48,678 nt of DNA. It comes from Clostridium sp. (GTDB lineage Bacteria > Bacillota > Clostridia > Clostridiales > Clostridiaceae). Shown here in pieces: positions 25,933-33,971 of this stretch. Each line of letters opens with the position of its first letter. Within the stretch, counting starts at the first letter, position 1. A program made the position numbers and the translations under genes. The notes beneath the pieces were generated by a model. It worked only from the letters and a program-made list of their open reading frames with translations. It did not search any database and had not been told where the DNA came from. Location: positions 1 to 48,678 of the forward strand of contig JALEZF010000003.1 of NCBI GenBank assembly GCA_022773025.1, written 5' to 3'.

Positions 25933-27439
25933 ATGTCCTTAACCATTAGAGATGCTCTTAATTTTGGAGGGTTAAAAAAATGTAAATTAGTGGCCGGAAG
26001 CAAAGGTTTGTCAAACATAATTCTCCATGCCAATTCAATGGAAATTCCAGACATAGAACCTTGGCTTACTAAAGGCGAACTTCTAATAACTACAGGTTAT
26101 GCCTTAAAAAGTTCATCTATAAATTTAATAGATTTGATAAACATAGTTTATAGAACTCATGCTTCTGGAATTGCAATAAAAACTAGATTCATTGGTCCAT
26201 TTTCAAAAGCAGCTATAGAATTAGCTGATGAACTTGGTGTTCCATTAATTGAAATGCCAGATAATCTTTCTTTTGTTGAAGTGATTACTCCTTTAGTGAA
26301 ATCAATAATAGATGAACATCACTCAAGATTAGAATACTCTCAAACCATACATAATAAATTTATAGATTTAGAATTAAATGGTGGGGGATTCAGTGCAATT
26401 TCAAGTGTATTATGTACTCTTTTAAAACTCCCCAATGCTATAGTAGATTCTAATTTTGAACTTGAAACCATTAAAGCTCCATCAGGAAAGTATACTGATA
26501 CATTAAATTATTTTTGCAGTAAACTTTTGTCCTCTCCTTCTATATTAAATTTTAAAAATCGACCACGCAACTACTGCAATTGCTTTAGAATTTTCTAAAA
26601 AAACAGCTCTTGATGAGCAAATGAAATTAATAGGTAACCATTTCTATTTAGATATAATTGCAGGTAATATAAAAACTGAAGAAGAAGCTAAGCTCAGGGC
26701 CTTTAATTTGAAATGGCCATCTCCACCACTGAGACTTGCTATATTTGACGTAGACCAATTTGATATCATTATAAAAAACAAGGATGAATTCTATATTCAA
26801 GAACTCAAAGACATTATACTTAATGCCATACGACTTCATTTAAAAGCTTTAACTAAAAATTTTACTATCATTCCTAGAAGTGATAGTTTTACATGTCTTA
26901 TTCCTCATACTTGCCAAAAAGAAGAACTTTCAAGATGTATAGATAATATTCAAGATACAATTCAATCTAACTTGCATATATATCTTACGGTAGGAATAAG
27001 TAGTATTTTTAATTCTTATACAGAATTACATGAAGCAAATAAGGAAGCTAGAGAAGCTATTAAAATATCACGTTAAACTCACAGTAATTCAAAATCTATT
27101 TTTATAGAAAATAATCGTCTTGAACAAGCTTTGCTTCAAGTTTCAGATAATGATAGCATCCAAAAGTACATATATAATACTATTTTTATCATTGAAAATT
27201 ATGATAAGCAAAATGGTTCTCAATTATTAGAGACATTAAATCAACTTATTTTATGCATGGGAGTAAAAACTCAAGCTGCTCAAAATTTATTTCTTCATAG
27301 AAATACATTGATGTATAGAATAAAAAAAATTGAACATTTAACTGGCTACAATCTTTCTAATAAAAATGATTTATTATCTTTAGCTATAGCTATGAAATTC
27401 TATCCCTTTGTTGCAAAAAAAATAAAGTATACAAATTAA
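25933..27439 (+). pseudogene. PucR-family regulator, frameshifted and interrupted
   Basis: ATG 25933 follows GGGGGAAG. The first part is the PucR N-terminal domain (TIRDALNFGGLKKCKLVAGSKG and VPLIEMPDNLSFVEVITPL). The frame changes in a run of five A's at 26554-26558, after which KIDHATTAIALEFSKKTALDEQ continues the protein. A TAA at 27074-27076 then interrupts this frame before the C-terminal helix-turn-helix (AAQNLFLHRNTLMYRIKKIEHLTG). PucR proteins sense purine or amino-acid derived compounds and activate catabolic genes. With one indel and one stop the gene is dead, but otherwise complete, so inactivation is recent. Confidence 0.88.
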
Positions 27440-27440
27440 A

Positions 27441-27472
27441 AAGCAACCTAATTTTATAATTTTAGGTTGCTT
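27441..27472. terminator. Bidirectional terminator, pucR remnant / DUF3793
   Basis: AAGCAACCTAA and TTAGGTTGCTT pair over 11 bp with a 10-base AT loop that may extend the stem. Genes converge from both sides. Confidence 0.75.
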
Positions 27473-27507
27473 ACATATTTTTAAATTTGTCCACACTATC
27501 GTATATT

Positions 27508-28137
27508 TTACCCTAAGTACTCTATTTTTTTAAGTCTACATACCAAATCATGAGCTTTTAGTCCATGTAAAATACTTTCTGCAGCTTGCTTTTTTATGAT
27601 ATCGTATTTCTCAAATATCTTTACTGCATGGTCTACATCATTATATACTTTCCAATATCCACACATAAGGCATTGTTTTGATGTACATTTCATAAAGTCC
27701 TCTACATCATTTACGGGATATCCTAAAAACACTCCTAATTCATGTGGGCAGTGGTAAATGGAATATCTCTCTTTTAGCTTCAATAGATAATTCTCTAGGG
27801 TTTGTTCTAAAGGATATCCAATCCCAGTTAAGAACTGATAACTTTCATCTGTGAACAAATATGACTTTAATATATCTACATTATATATAAGAAGTATTGC
27901 TGAAGTATAATCTTCTCTTAATACTACATAATTAAGTCCGATAGCTTCTATGAATTCTCTACCGCATTTCATCCATTTCCCATAAGTATTGTCGTAGTCC
28001 TTTTTTAGGGTTACTGTTGCAGAAGGTTTGCTTCCTTCTATGACGATAGACAAATTATAAACGAGAAATTTTTCTATATAGTCTCTATCATTCATTTCTT
28101 TTAAAGTTTCATATAAATTCTTAACTACCGCACACAT
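27508..28137 (-). CDS. DUF3793 family protein
   Basis: A 209-residue cytoplasmic protein. The family hallmark is CPHELGVFLGYPVNDVEDF (near residue 130) followed by a C-x-x-CGYWKVYNDVDHA segment near 155. The conserved cysteines (Cys130, Cys151, Cys156, Cys159) look suited to binding a metal or an iron-sulfur centre, which I infer. It closes the feo operon, 30 bases after the Cys-rich peptide gene; clostridial DUF3793 genes are often linked with feo or redox genes. The first residues include a Cys too (MCAVV). Function unknown. Confidence 0.85.
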   Translation of the reverse strand: MCAVVKNLYETLKEMNDRDYIEKFLVYNLSIVIEGSKPSATVTLKKDYDNTYGKWMKCGREFIEAIGLNYVVLREDYTSAILLIYNVDILKSYLFTDESYQFLTGIGYPLEQTLENYLLKLKERYSIYHCPHELGVFLGYPVNDVEDFMKCTSKQCLMCGYWKVYNDVDHAVKIFEKYDIIKKQAAESILHGLKAHDLVCRLKKIEYLG

Positions 28138-28167
28138 AATTTTTCTCCTTAGTTGTTATTTTCTATA

Positions 28168-28320
28168 TTATTTTTGATGACACATTCCTGAACTTGGACA
28201 ATTAGCACAGTTGCATCCACAGGAGCTCTTACCTCTCTTCTTATCTTTTGCCATCTTAAAAATTACTGATGCTACAATTAATAGAACTACAGAACCAACC
28301 AATACAGTTGGAAGGTTCAT
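28168..28320 (-). CDS. FeoB-associated Cys-rich membrane peptide
   Basis: A 50-residue peptide with one membrane helix (about 6-22), a lysine-rich turn (KMAKDKKRGK) and a C-terminal cluster SSCGCNCANCPSSGMC of five cysteines. This is the layout of the small peptides encoded just after feoB in many Firmicutes (PF12669, 'virus attachment p12' named group). They are thought to help FeoB, perhaps by handling iron at the membrane. An in-frame GTG at 28335, 9 bases after AGGAG in the end of feoB, is an alternative start that would add five residues. Confidence 0.85.
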   Translation of the reverse strand: MNLPTVLVGSVVLLIVASVIFKMAKDKKRGKSSCGCNCANCPSSGMCHQK

Positions 28321-28335
28321 ATTCAAAAATCCCAC

Positions 28336-30462
28336 TTACATCATCTCCTCATATTTATTTTTACGAACTAAAACATATATTAATATAGCTAGTAGTATAA
28401 AGGCTGCTGCTGTAAATACTGTGAATCCTCCACCTGTAAAGAAAGATCCTAACTGATAGATTATAAGTGAGATAACATAAGCAAATACACATAAGTATCC
28501 TATTGCAAACCATGTCCATTTTCCATTATTCATTTCTCGCTTTATAGCTCCCATAGCCGCAAAGCAAGGTGCACATAAAAGATTGAAGGTTAAAAATGTG
28601 AAAGCTGACAATGTTGAAAAATCTTTTGCCATCATAGCCCAGTACTCTGCTCCGTCCTCTGCAACTTCGGCAAATCCATAAAGAACACCGAAAGTATTTA
28701 CTACATTCTCTTTAGCTATAAGTCCCGTAAATGTAGCAACTGAAGACTGCCATGTTCCAAATCCAAGAGGTACAAATATTGGAGCTATAAACTTTCCTAT
28801 AGATGCCAAGAAGCTTGTATTATTATCTTCTACCATAACTAAAGCTCCATCTATAAAGCCAAAACCTTGCAAGAACCACAATACTATAGAAGATAAAAGT
28901 ATAACTGTACCTGCACGCTTTATGAAGGACCATCCTCTCTCCCAAGTACTTCTTAAAACATTACTAACTGTAGGCATATGATAAGCTGGAAGTTCCATAA
29001 CAAATGGTGCTGGCTTTCCTGCAAACATCTTTGTTTTCTTCAATAAAATACCTGATATTATAACTGCTGTAACTCCTACAAAATATGCTACTGGTGCTAC
29101 CCACCATGCTCCATCAAATAACGCTCCTGCAATAAGTGCTACTATTGGCATCTTTGCTCCGCAAGGTATGAAAGATGTAGTCATAATTGTCATACGTCTA
29201 TCTCTTTCATGCTCTATAGTACGCGATGCCATTATTCCTGGTACAGAACATCCTGACCCTATAAGCATTGGAATAAAGCTTTTTCCTGAAAGTCCAAATT
29301 TACGGAAGATACGGTCCATAATGAAAGCCACACGTGTCATATATCCACAGTCCTCTAACATAGAAAGCATCAAGAATAATATAATCATCTGTGGCACAAA
29401 GCCAAGCACCGCTCCAACTCCGCCAATTATACCCTCAACTACAAGTCCTACAAGCCATGGCTCCACTCCAACTCCTTCCATCCATGATCTTAGTCCTCCC
29501 ATAATGAAGTCACCAAATAAAGTATCATTAGTCCAATCTGTCACAAGAGTTCCTATAGTGGTAACGGAAATATAGTAAACCAAAAACATAATTGCCGCAA
29601 AAATAGGTAAAGCTAGCCATCTATTAGTGACTATTCTATCTATCTTATCTGATTGAGAGAGGTTGTTTTTTAATTTCTTTTTCACACATTGACTTGTTAA
29701 TTTACTTATATATGCATATCTTTGATTAGTAATTATACTTTCACTATCATCATCCATCTCATTTTCACATTCTTTTATGTGATCCTCAATGTGTGAAATA
29801 AGCTCCTTCGATAGCTTTAACTCTCCAAGTACTTTTTCATCTCTCTCAAATAATTTAATAGCTGTCCATCTTAAATTTTCATTATTTATTTTATCTTCTA
29901 TAGACTCTTCAATATGAGCAATAGCATGTTCCACTGACCCATTAAAGACATGAGGTAGCTCAATATTCTTTTTTAGTTTAGATAGGTTTACTGCCTTTTG
30001 TGCTACCTCTCTAGAGCCTATGCCCTTTAATGCAGAAGTTTCTACCACTTCACAGCCAAGAGATGAACCAAGTTTGTTTAAATTTATTTCATCTCCATTT
30101 TTACGTACTATATCAATCATGTTTACAGCCATAACTACTGGAATACCTAGTTCTATAAGCTGAGTTGTAAGATATAGATTTCTCTCAATATTAGTTCCAT
30201 CTACTATATTAATAATGACATCTGGTCTTTCGTTTATTAAGTAATTACGAGCAACCACTTCTTCTAAAGTATAGGGTGATAAGGAATATACTCCAGGCAA
30301 GTCCTGAATTATAACCTCATTATATCCTTTAAGTTTCCCTTCTTTTTTTTCTACAGTAACTCCCGGCCAGTTTCCTACATACTGACTACTTCCTGTTAAG
30401 TCATTGAACATGGTTGTTTTCCCACAATTTGGATTACCCGCAAGTGCAATCTTTATATTCAT
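28336..30462 (-). CDS. feoB: Ferrous iron transporter FeoB
   Basis: A 708-residue iron(II) importer. The N-terminal GTPase domain has G1 GNPNCGKT (9-16), G3 DLPG (54-57) and G4 NMID near 117, followed by the guanine-dissociation-inhibitor helices. The C-terminal part has two Gate segments, GCSVPGIMASR and CGAKMPIVALIAG, the cysteines of which are characteristic. Start is set at 30462, since AGGGGA lies just before it and the in-frame ATG at 30474 has no site. An 18-bp operator lies 15 bases upstream, so feoB may also be transcribed by itself. Confidence 0.97.
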   Translation of the reverse strand: MNIKIALAGNPNCGKTTMFNDLTGSSQYVGNWPGVTVEKKEGKLKGYNEVIIQDLPGVYSLSPYTLEEVVARNYLINERPDVIINIVDGTNIERNLYLTTQLIELGIPVVMAVNMIDIVRKNGDEINLNKLGSSLGCEVVETSALKGIGSREVAQKAVNLSKLKKNIELPHVFNGSVEHAIAHIEESIEDKINNENLRWTAIKLFERDEKVLGELKLSKELISHIEDHIKECENEMDDDSESIITNQRYAYISKLTSQCVKKKLKNNLSQSDKIDRIVTNRWLALPIFAAIMFLVYYISVTTIGTLVTDWTNDTLFGDFIMGGLRSWMEGVGVEPWLVGLVVEGIIGGVGAVLGFVPQMIILFLMLSMLEDCGYMTRVAFIMDRIFRKFGLSGKSFIPMLIGSGCSVPGIMASRTIEHERDRRMTIMTTSFIPCGAKMPIVALIAGALFDGAWWVAPVAYFVGVTAVIISGILLKKTKMFAGKPAPFVMELPAYHMPTVSNVLRSTWERGWSFIKRAGTVILLSSIVLWFLQGFGFIDGALVMVEDNNTSFLASIGKFIAPIFVPLGFGTWQSSVATFTGLIAKENVVNTFGVLYGFAEVAEDGAEYWAMMAKDFSTLSAFTFLTFNLLCAPCFAAMGAIKREMNNGKWTWFAIGYLCVFAYVISLIIYQLGSFFTGGGFTVFTAAAFILLAILIYVLVRKNKYEEMM

Positions 30463-30476
30463 ATTCCCCTCCATCT

Positions 30477-30494
30477 AGTTAGTTCTAACTAACT
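30477..30494. promoter_or_regulatory. Predicted DtxR-type operator before feoB
   Basis: AGTTAGT-TCTA-ACTAACT, two perfect 7-base inverted arms with a 4-base spacer, 15 bases upstream of the feoB start. The same arms and spacer length occur upstream of the first feoA (31019-31036). Confidence 0.75.
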
Positions 30495-30533
30495 CTTTCT
30501 CTAAAAAAAATCAGCAGCTAAAACTGCCATAAA

Positions 30534-30755
30534 CTACTTAACTTCAATGATCTCAGCATCTGCTTTTCTTATTGAAAGTTCATATCCCCTTACATTTAGT
30601 TCTATAGGATCACCTAAAGGTGCTACCTTTCTTACATAAACTTCGGTTCCTTTTGTAATTCCCATATCCATTATTCGTCTTTTTACCGCTCCTTCCCCAT
30701 GAAGCTTTACTACAGTAACTTTATACCCGACTTTTACATCTTTTAATGTATTCAT
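30534..30755 (-). CDS. feoA: FeoA domain protein (second copy)
   Basis: A 73-residue SH3-like FeoA protein: VGYKVTVVKLHGEGAVKRRIMDMGITKGTEVYV, then GDPIELNVRGYELSIRKADAEIIEV, the full fold. FeoA is a small cytoplasmic partner thought to modulate FeoB. The 75-base gap to feoB holds a short GC stem followed by eight T's (near 30510-30530) and the second operator. GGAGAGGG precedes the ATG. Confidence 0.93.
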   Translation of the reverse strand: MNTLKDVKVGYKVTVVKLHGEGAVKRRIMDMGITKGTEVYVRKVAPLGDPIELNVRGYELSIRKADAEIIEVK

Positions 30756-30768
30756 AACTCCCTCTCCT

Positions 30769-30978
30769 TTATATCATAATTCTATTAGCCATTGCTCTAT
30801 CTATAGCGATACGACTATTCTTTACCGATATAATCATATTCCCCCCCATCATAGAAATAATGGTCACTGACTCTCCAACAACAAATCCTAATTCTGATAG
30901 GTGCTGACGAATTTCATCTTTGCCTGTTATCCTCTTTATAATATTGCTTTCACCTATACTTGCCATTGTTAAGGGCAT
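30769..30978 (-). CDS. feoA: FeoA domain protein (first copy)
   Basis: A 69-residue FeoA with a form different from its neighbour: SELGFVVGESVTIISMMGGNMIISVKNSRIAIDRAMANRIMI. The MGGN segment is typical of the longer-loop FeoA group. Two different FeoA proteins before FeoB is common in clostridia; they may form a heteromer. The start at 30978 is chosen for its AGGAGG at 7 bases; the frame extends to 31005 without a site. First gene of the operon, 13 bases before the second feoA. Confidence 0.92.
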   Translation of the reverse strand: MPLTMASIGESNIIKRITGKDEIRQHLSELGFVVGESVTIISMMGGNMIISVKNSRIAIDRAMANRIMI

Positions 30979-31018
30979 TCTAACGCCTCCTCTCTTAACA
31001 ATCACTACAAATCTACTT

Positions 31019-31036
31019 AGTTAGTCATGACTAACT
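31019..31036. promoter_or_regulatory. Predicted DtxR-type operator before feoA
   Basis: AGTTAGT-CATG-ACTAACT is a perfect 18-bp palindrome 41 bases before the feoA start and 115 before the divergent DtxR-family gene. The arms are identical to those before feoB, and the TTAG/CTAA pattern recalls the DtxR/IdeR consensus TTAGGTTAG-CTAACCTAA. Confidence 0.8.
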
Positions 31037-31150
31037 CCATGAATTTAGTTTACTACCCTTAGCTTTCTCTGTCAAGGATGATTTTCATATTTATTGATAA
31101 TTTATATAAATTATGCTAATCTATATAGTAAATACTCGGAGGTGAATGAT

Positions 31151-31528
31151 TTGAAGAGACAAGAATCTTTAGAAGATTACTTAGAAACTATTCTAGTTTT
31201 AAATAAATCTGGAGCTGTACGTTCCATAGATGTAGCAAATAAAATGAACTTTTCTAAACCTAGTGTAAGTGTAGCTATGAAAAATTTAAAAAGCAAAGAA
31301 TTAATAACTATAGATGATAATGGTTTTATAACTCTTACAGATGCCGGACGAAATATTGCAGAAAGTATTTATGAACGACATACTATTCTAACAAAGGCTC
31401 TTGTAGGTTTGGGAGTTTCTGAAGAAGTTGCTAGAGAAGATGCTTGCCGTATAGAGCACGATATAAGTGAAGAAACCTTTGAAAAAATTAAAGAACATGT
31501 AAATATTAAAGGAGTATATACCTGCTAA
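31151..31528 (+). CDS. DtxR/MntR-family metal-dependent repressor
   Basis: A 125-residue repressor: winged helix (residues 1-70, with SIDVANKMNFSKPSVSVAMKNL as recognition part) and a dimerisation/metal domain, no SH3 domain. Metal ligands by alignment are Asp9, Glu12, His77, Cys99, Glu102 and His103. Cys99-x-x-Glu-His is the DtxR/IdeR (iron) pattern; MntR has Glu at 99, while Asp9 is MntR-like. The set is therefore mixed. Start TTG 31151 is 8 bases after GGAGG; a GTG at 31142 overlaps that site. Lying opposite feo with a palindrome between, it most likely represses feo when iron is plentiful. Confidence 0.88.
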   Translation: MKRQESLEDYLETILVLNKSGAVRSIDVANKMNFSKPSVSVAMKNLKSKELITIDDNGFITLTDAGRNIAESIYERHTILTKALVGLGVSEEVAREDACRIEHDISEETFEKIKEHVNIKGVYTC

Positions 31529-31549
31529 AGGCAAGTGCTCCTTTATTTT
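31507..31549 (+). terminator. Terminator overlapping the end of the DtxR-family gene
   Basis: TAAAGGAG and CTCCTTTA form an 8-bp stem with a long loop containing the stop codon, followed by TTTTATT. Confidence 0.6.
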
Positions 31550-31642
31550 ATTACAAATTTTCCTAATCATATATTGAATACTTTTACTGGTTAATTTATA
31601 CTTTACAAGTAAACTGACAAACTTTTCAGGAGGTGTTAATAA

Positions 31643-32194
31643 TTGAAACAGTTGTTAGAATTATTTTTTACTTTTGCTAAGATAGGAGCCTTTACCTTTG
31701 GAGGGGGATATGCCATGCTTCCTATGCTGCAACAAGAAGTTGTTGATAAACATCATTGGACAACTAATGATGATATCATGGATTATTTTGCTGTGGCCCA
31801 ATGTACTCCTGGTGTAATAGCTGTTAATACAGCAACTTTTATAGGTTTTTATCAGGCTGGTATAATCGGTGCAATGTTTGCCACCTTTGGCGTTGTATTT
31901 CCAAGTATAGTGATAATAAGTATAATTGCAGGACTTCTTCAAAACTTCGCAACTATCCCTGTTGTTGTACATGCTCTGTCAGGAATTAGAGTTGCAGTTT
32001 GTGTATTAGTACTTAATGCCGTAATTAAGTTTTGGAAAAATGGTGTTAAAGATTCTTTAGGAATCATAATATTTGTAATTTCTTTAGGCGTTGCTTATTT
32101 CACGAACATATCAACAGTTTTTGTAGTTATTCTTTCTGGAGCTTTAGGATTTATGGCAAAGCATATATCCTTTTTAAAGAAAGGAAGTGATTAA
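31643..32194 (+). CDS. Chromate-transporter (CHR) family protein, first half
   Basis: A 183-residue membrane protein with one CHR domain. The signature is FFTFAKIGAFTFGGGYAMLPMLQQE at the start, and AVAQCTPGVIAVNTATFIGF near residue 52. Short CHR proteins work as pairs of homologues with opposite membrane orientation; the second half follows directly. Although named for chromate, the natural anion is often unknown. TTG 31643 is the start, 9 bases after AGGAGG; no regulator adjoins. Confidence 0.9.
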   Translation: MKQLLELFFTFAKIGAFTFGGGYAMLPMLQQEVVDKHHWTTNDDIMDYFAVAQCTPGVIAVNTATFIGFYQAGIIGAMFATFGVVFPSIVIISIIAGLLQNFATIPVVVHALSGIRVAVCVLVLNAVIKFWKNGVKDSLGIIIFVISLGVAYFTNISTVFVVILSGALGFMAKHISFLKKGSD

Positions 32195-32790
32195 TGGTGG
32201 GGATATTTTTTACATTATTTATAGAATTTTTTAAGACAGGATTATTTGCCATTGGTGGTGGACTTGCTACAATTCCTTTTTTACATGATATGATTGGAAA
32301 ATACGGATGGTTTACAACTGAGCTTTTGACAGATATGATTGCAGTTTCAGAATCAACTCCTGGGCCAATAGGTATAAATATGGCTACTTACGTAGGCTTC
32401 ATCACCGGACTAAAAGATTTTGGTATTGGTGGAGCAATTCTTGGTGCTGTGATTGCAACTATAGCTCTTGTTCTTCCAAGTTTAATTATAATATGCATAA
32501 TCGCACAATTTCTAAAGAAGTTTAAAGAAAGTGAAATTGTACAATCTATATTTTATGGTTTAAGACCTGCGGTGACAGCTCTTATTGCATCAGCAGGACT
32601 AGGTATCTTTATGGTTACTTTATTTAGTGTAGATGCCTTTAAATCAAGTGGCCAAATTTTAGATTTTTTCAAGCTTCCTTACATACTTCTGTTTTGTATA
32701 ATATTTTTTATATCAAAGAAATTTAAGAAGCTAAGCCCAATAATTCTTATATTATTTTCAGCAATAATTGGTGTCGTATTTAAATTATAA
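32194..32790 (+). CDS. Chromate-transporter (CHR) family protein, second half
   Basis: A 198-residue partner of the preceding protein, sharing its plan: FIEFFKTGLFAIGGGLATIPFLHDM and AVSESTPGPIGINMATYVGF. The start ATG overlaps the stop of the first gene (TAATG), giving coupled translation and a likely 1:1 heterodimer. AAGGAAG lies 7 bases upstream. Confidence 0.9.
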   Translation: MVGIFFTLFIEFFKTGLFAIGGGLATIPFLHDMIGKYGWFTTELLTDMIAVSESTPGPIGINMATYVGFITGLKDFGIGGAILGAVIATIALVLPSLIIICIIAQFLKKFKESEIVQSIFYGLRPAVTALIASAGLGIFMVTLFSVDAFKSSGQILDFFKLPYILLFCIIFFISKKFKKLSPIILILFSAIIGVVFKL

Positions 32791-32798
32791 TCTCATAA

Positions 32799-32843
32799 AA
32801 AAAGCTCAATGTCAGGCCCTTAGGTCTAATCATTGAGCTTTTT
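32799..32843. terminator. Bidirectional terminator, chromate pair / mtnA
   Basis: AAAAAGCTCAATG pairs perfectly with CATTGAGCTTTTT; the 19-base loop has a small stem of its own. The transcripts converge on it. Confidence 0.85.
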
Positions 32844-32846
32844 ATT

Positions 32847-33899
32847 TTAATAAAACTGTTTAACTTCCGTTTCAAAATATCTTCCTAAATCATAGCTTGA
32901 GTATATTCCTTTGTCTGTGACAATACCGCTTATTAGATTTGGAGGTGTTATATCGAAGGAAGGATAGATTCCTTTCACTGTGTCTATTGTATTTTTTAAT
33001 CCTCCACAGCATAATACTTCTTTCGGATCTCTTTCCTCTATTACTATATCAGAAGCACTCTTCTTGCCTAGGTCAGGAATTCCTGTAACGAAATAAGGAA
33101 TTCCGAAATGTTTGGCTAGTATTGCTATTTGAAGAGTTCCTATCTTGTTTGCGATGTGTCCATCCCTAGTTATACTATCAGCTGCCGAAGTAAATAAATC
33201 TATATTCTTATTCTGCATAGTGTATGCAACCATATTATCTGTTATTACAGTTGTATCAAAGCCCATTTGGCTACAACAACTTGAAGTAAGCCTTGCTCCT
33301 TGAAGGTAAGGTCTTGTCTCTGCACAGTATATTTTTATTTCGTTGTTTCTCTTTTTTGCTGCTCTAAGCATCATTCCTATTATGGTCTCACCAAAGCATT
33401 GAGTCATTATAGCGCCGTTTTTAGGAAACATATCTGCTAGATACTCTCCCACTTTTTCCATGGTGGAATAACGTCTATTTAATGATTCAATTGTCGAATT
33501 AAAAATAGATTCACAAGGATTTTTGCCTTCTGCCAAAGCTCTCTTCGCAACTTCTAGGCAATTCCCTGTTATAAGTCCCATACGATTTGCTGTAGTTGGT
33601 CTTGCGTGTGAGATGTCATAAGAAGCTTTTTCAAGGAATTTTATCTGCTCCTGTTCCGACTTTTCTCTAACTTCATAAGCTGCAAGAGCCATTCCCATTC
33701 CCGCTGCTGTATATGGTCCTGCACTTTGAGTTACCATATCTCTTATAGCATAAGCCACTTCCATATATGTATTGCAAGTTACGAATTTAACTTCTCTCGG
33801 ATAAATCCTTCTATCCAGAATTCTAACTTTTCCGTCCTCATACCACGCCACATTTTCATATTTCAATAAGAAGGCCAACCCTTCATCCATTCTCTTCAT
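32847..33899 (-). CDS. mtnA: Methylthioribose-1-phosphate isomerase
   Basis: Converts 5-methylthioribose-1-phosphate to methylthioribulose-1-phosphate in methionine/SAM by-product salvage. The 350-residue protein has the eIF2B-like fold: MTQCFGETIIGMML (catalytic cysteine), ETRPYLQGARLT, and AADSITRDGHIANKIGT (catalytic aspartate). The GPYTAAGMGMALAAYE segment near residue 67 completes the family pattern. Start 33899 has AAGGTGA 8 bases upstream; an in-frame ATG at 33920 has none. It lies 72 bases after mtnK on the same strand. Confidence 0.9.
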   Translation of the reverse strand: MKRMDEGLAFLLKYENVAWYEDGKVRILDRRIYPREVKFVTCNTYMEVAYAIRDMVTQSAGPYTAAGMGMALAAYEVREKSEQEQIKFLEKASYDISHARPTTANRMGLITGNCLEVAKRALAEGKNPCESIFNSTIESLNRRYSTMEKVGEYLADMFPKNGAIMTQCFGETIIGMMLRAAKKRNNEIKIYCAETRPYLQGARLTSSCCSQMGFDTTVITDNMVAYTMQNKNIDLFTSAADSITRDGHIANKIGTLQIAILAKHFGIPYFVTGIPDLGKKSASDIVIEERDPKEVLCCGGLKNTIDTVKGIYPSFDITPPNLISGIVTDKGIYSSYDLGRYFETEVKQFY

Positions 33900-33971
33900 C
33901 CAAATATCACCTTTTCCCATGTTTTAAATTTCTGCAAAGTCTCAAACTTTCCATAAATATTTCTTTAAAAT

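Noticed and set aside
28211-28456. Plus-strand reading frame of 81 codons opposite feoB and the Cys-rich peptide gene
   Set aside because: It is antisense to two recognisable genes, has no ribosome site and low-complexity composition.
29168-29575. Plus-strand reading frame of 135 codons inside feoB
   Set aside because: Shadow of the strongly conserved feoB membrane region on the other strand.
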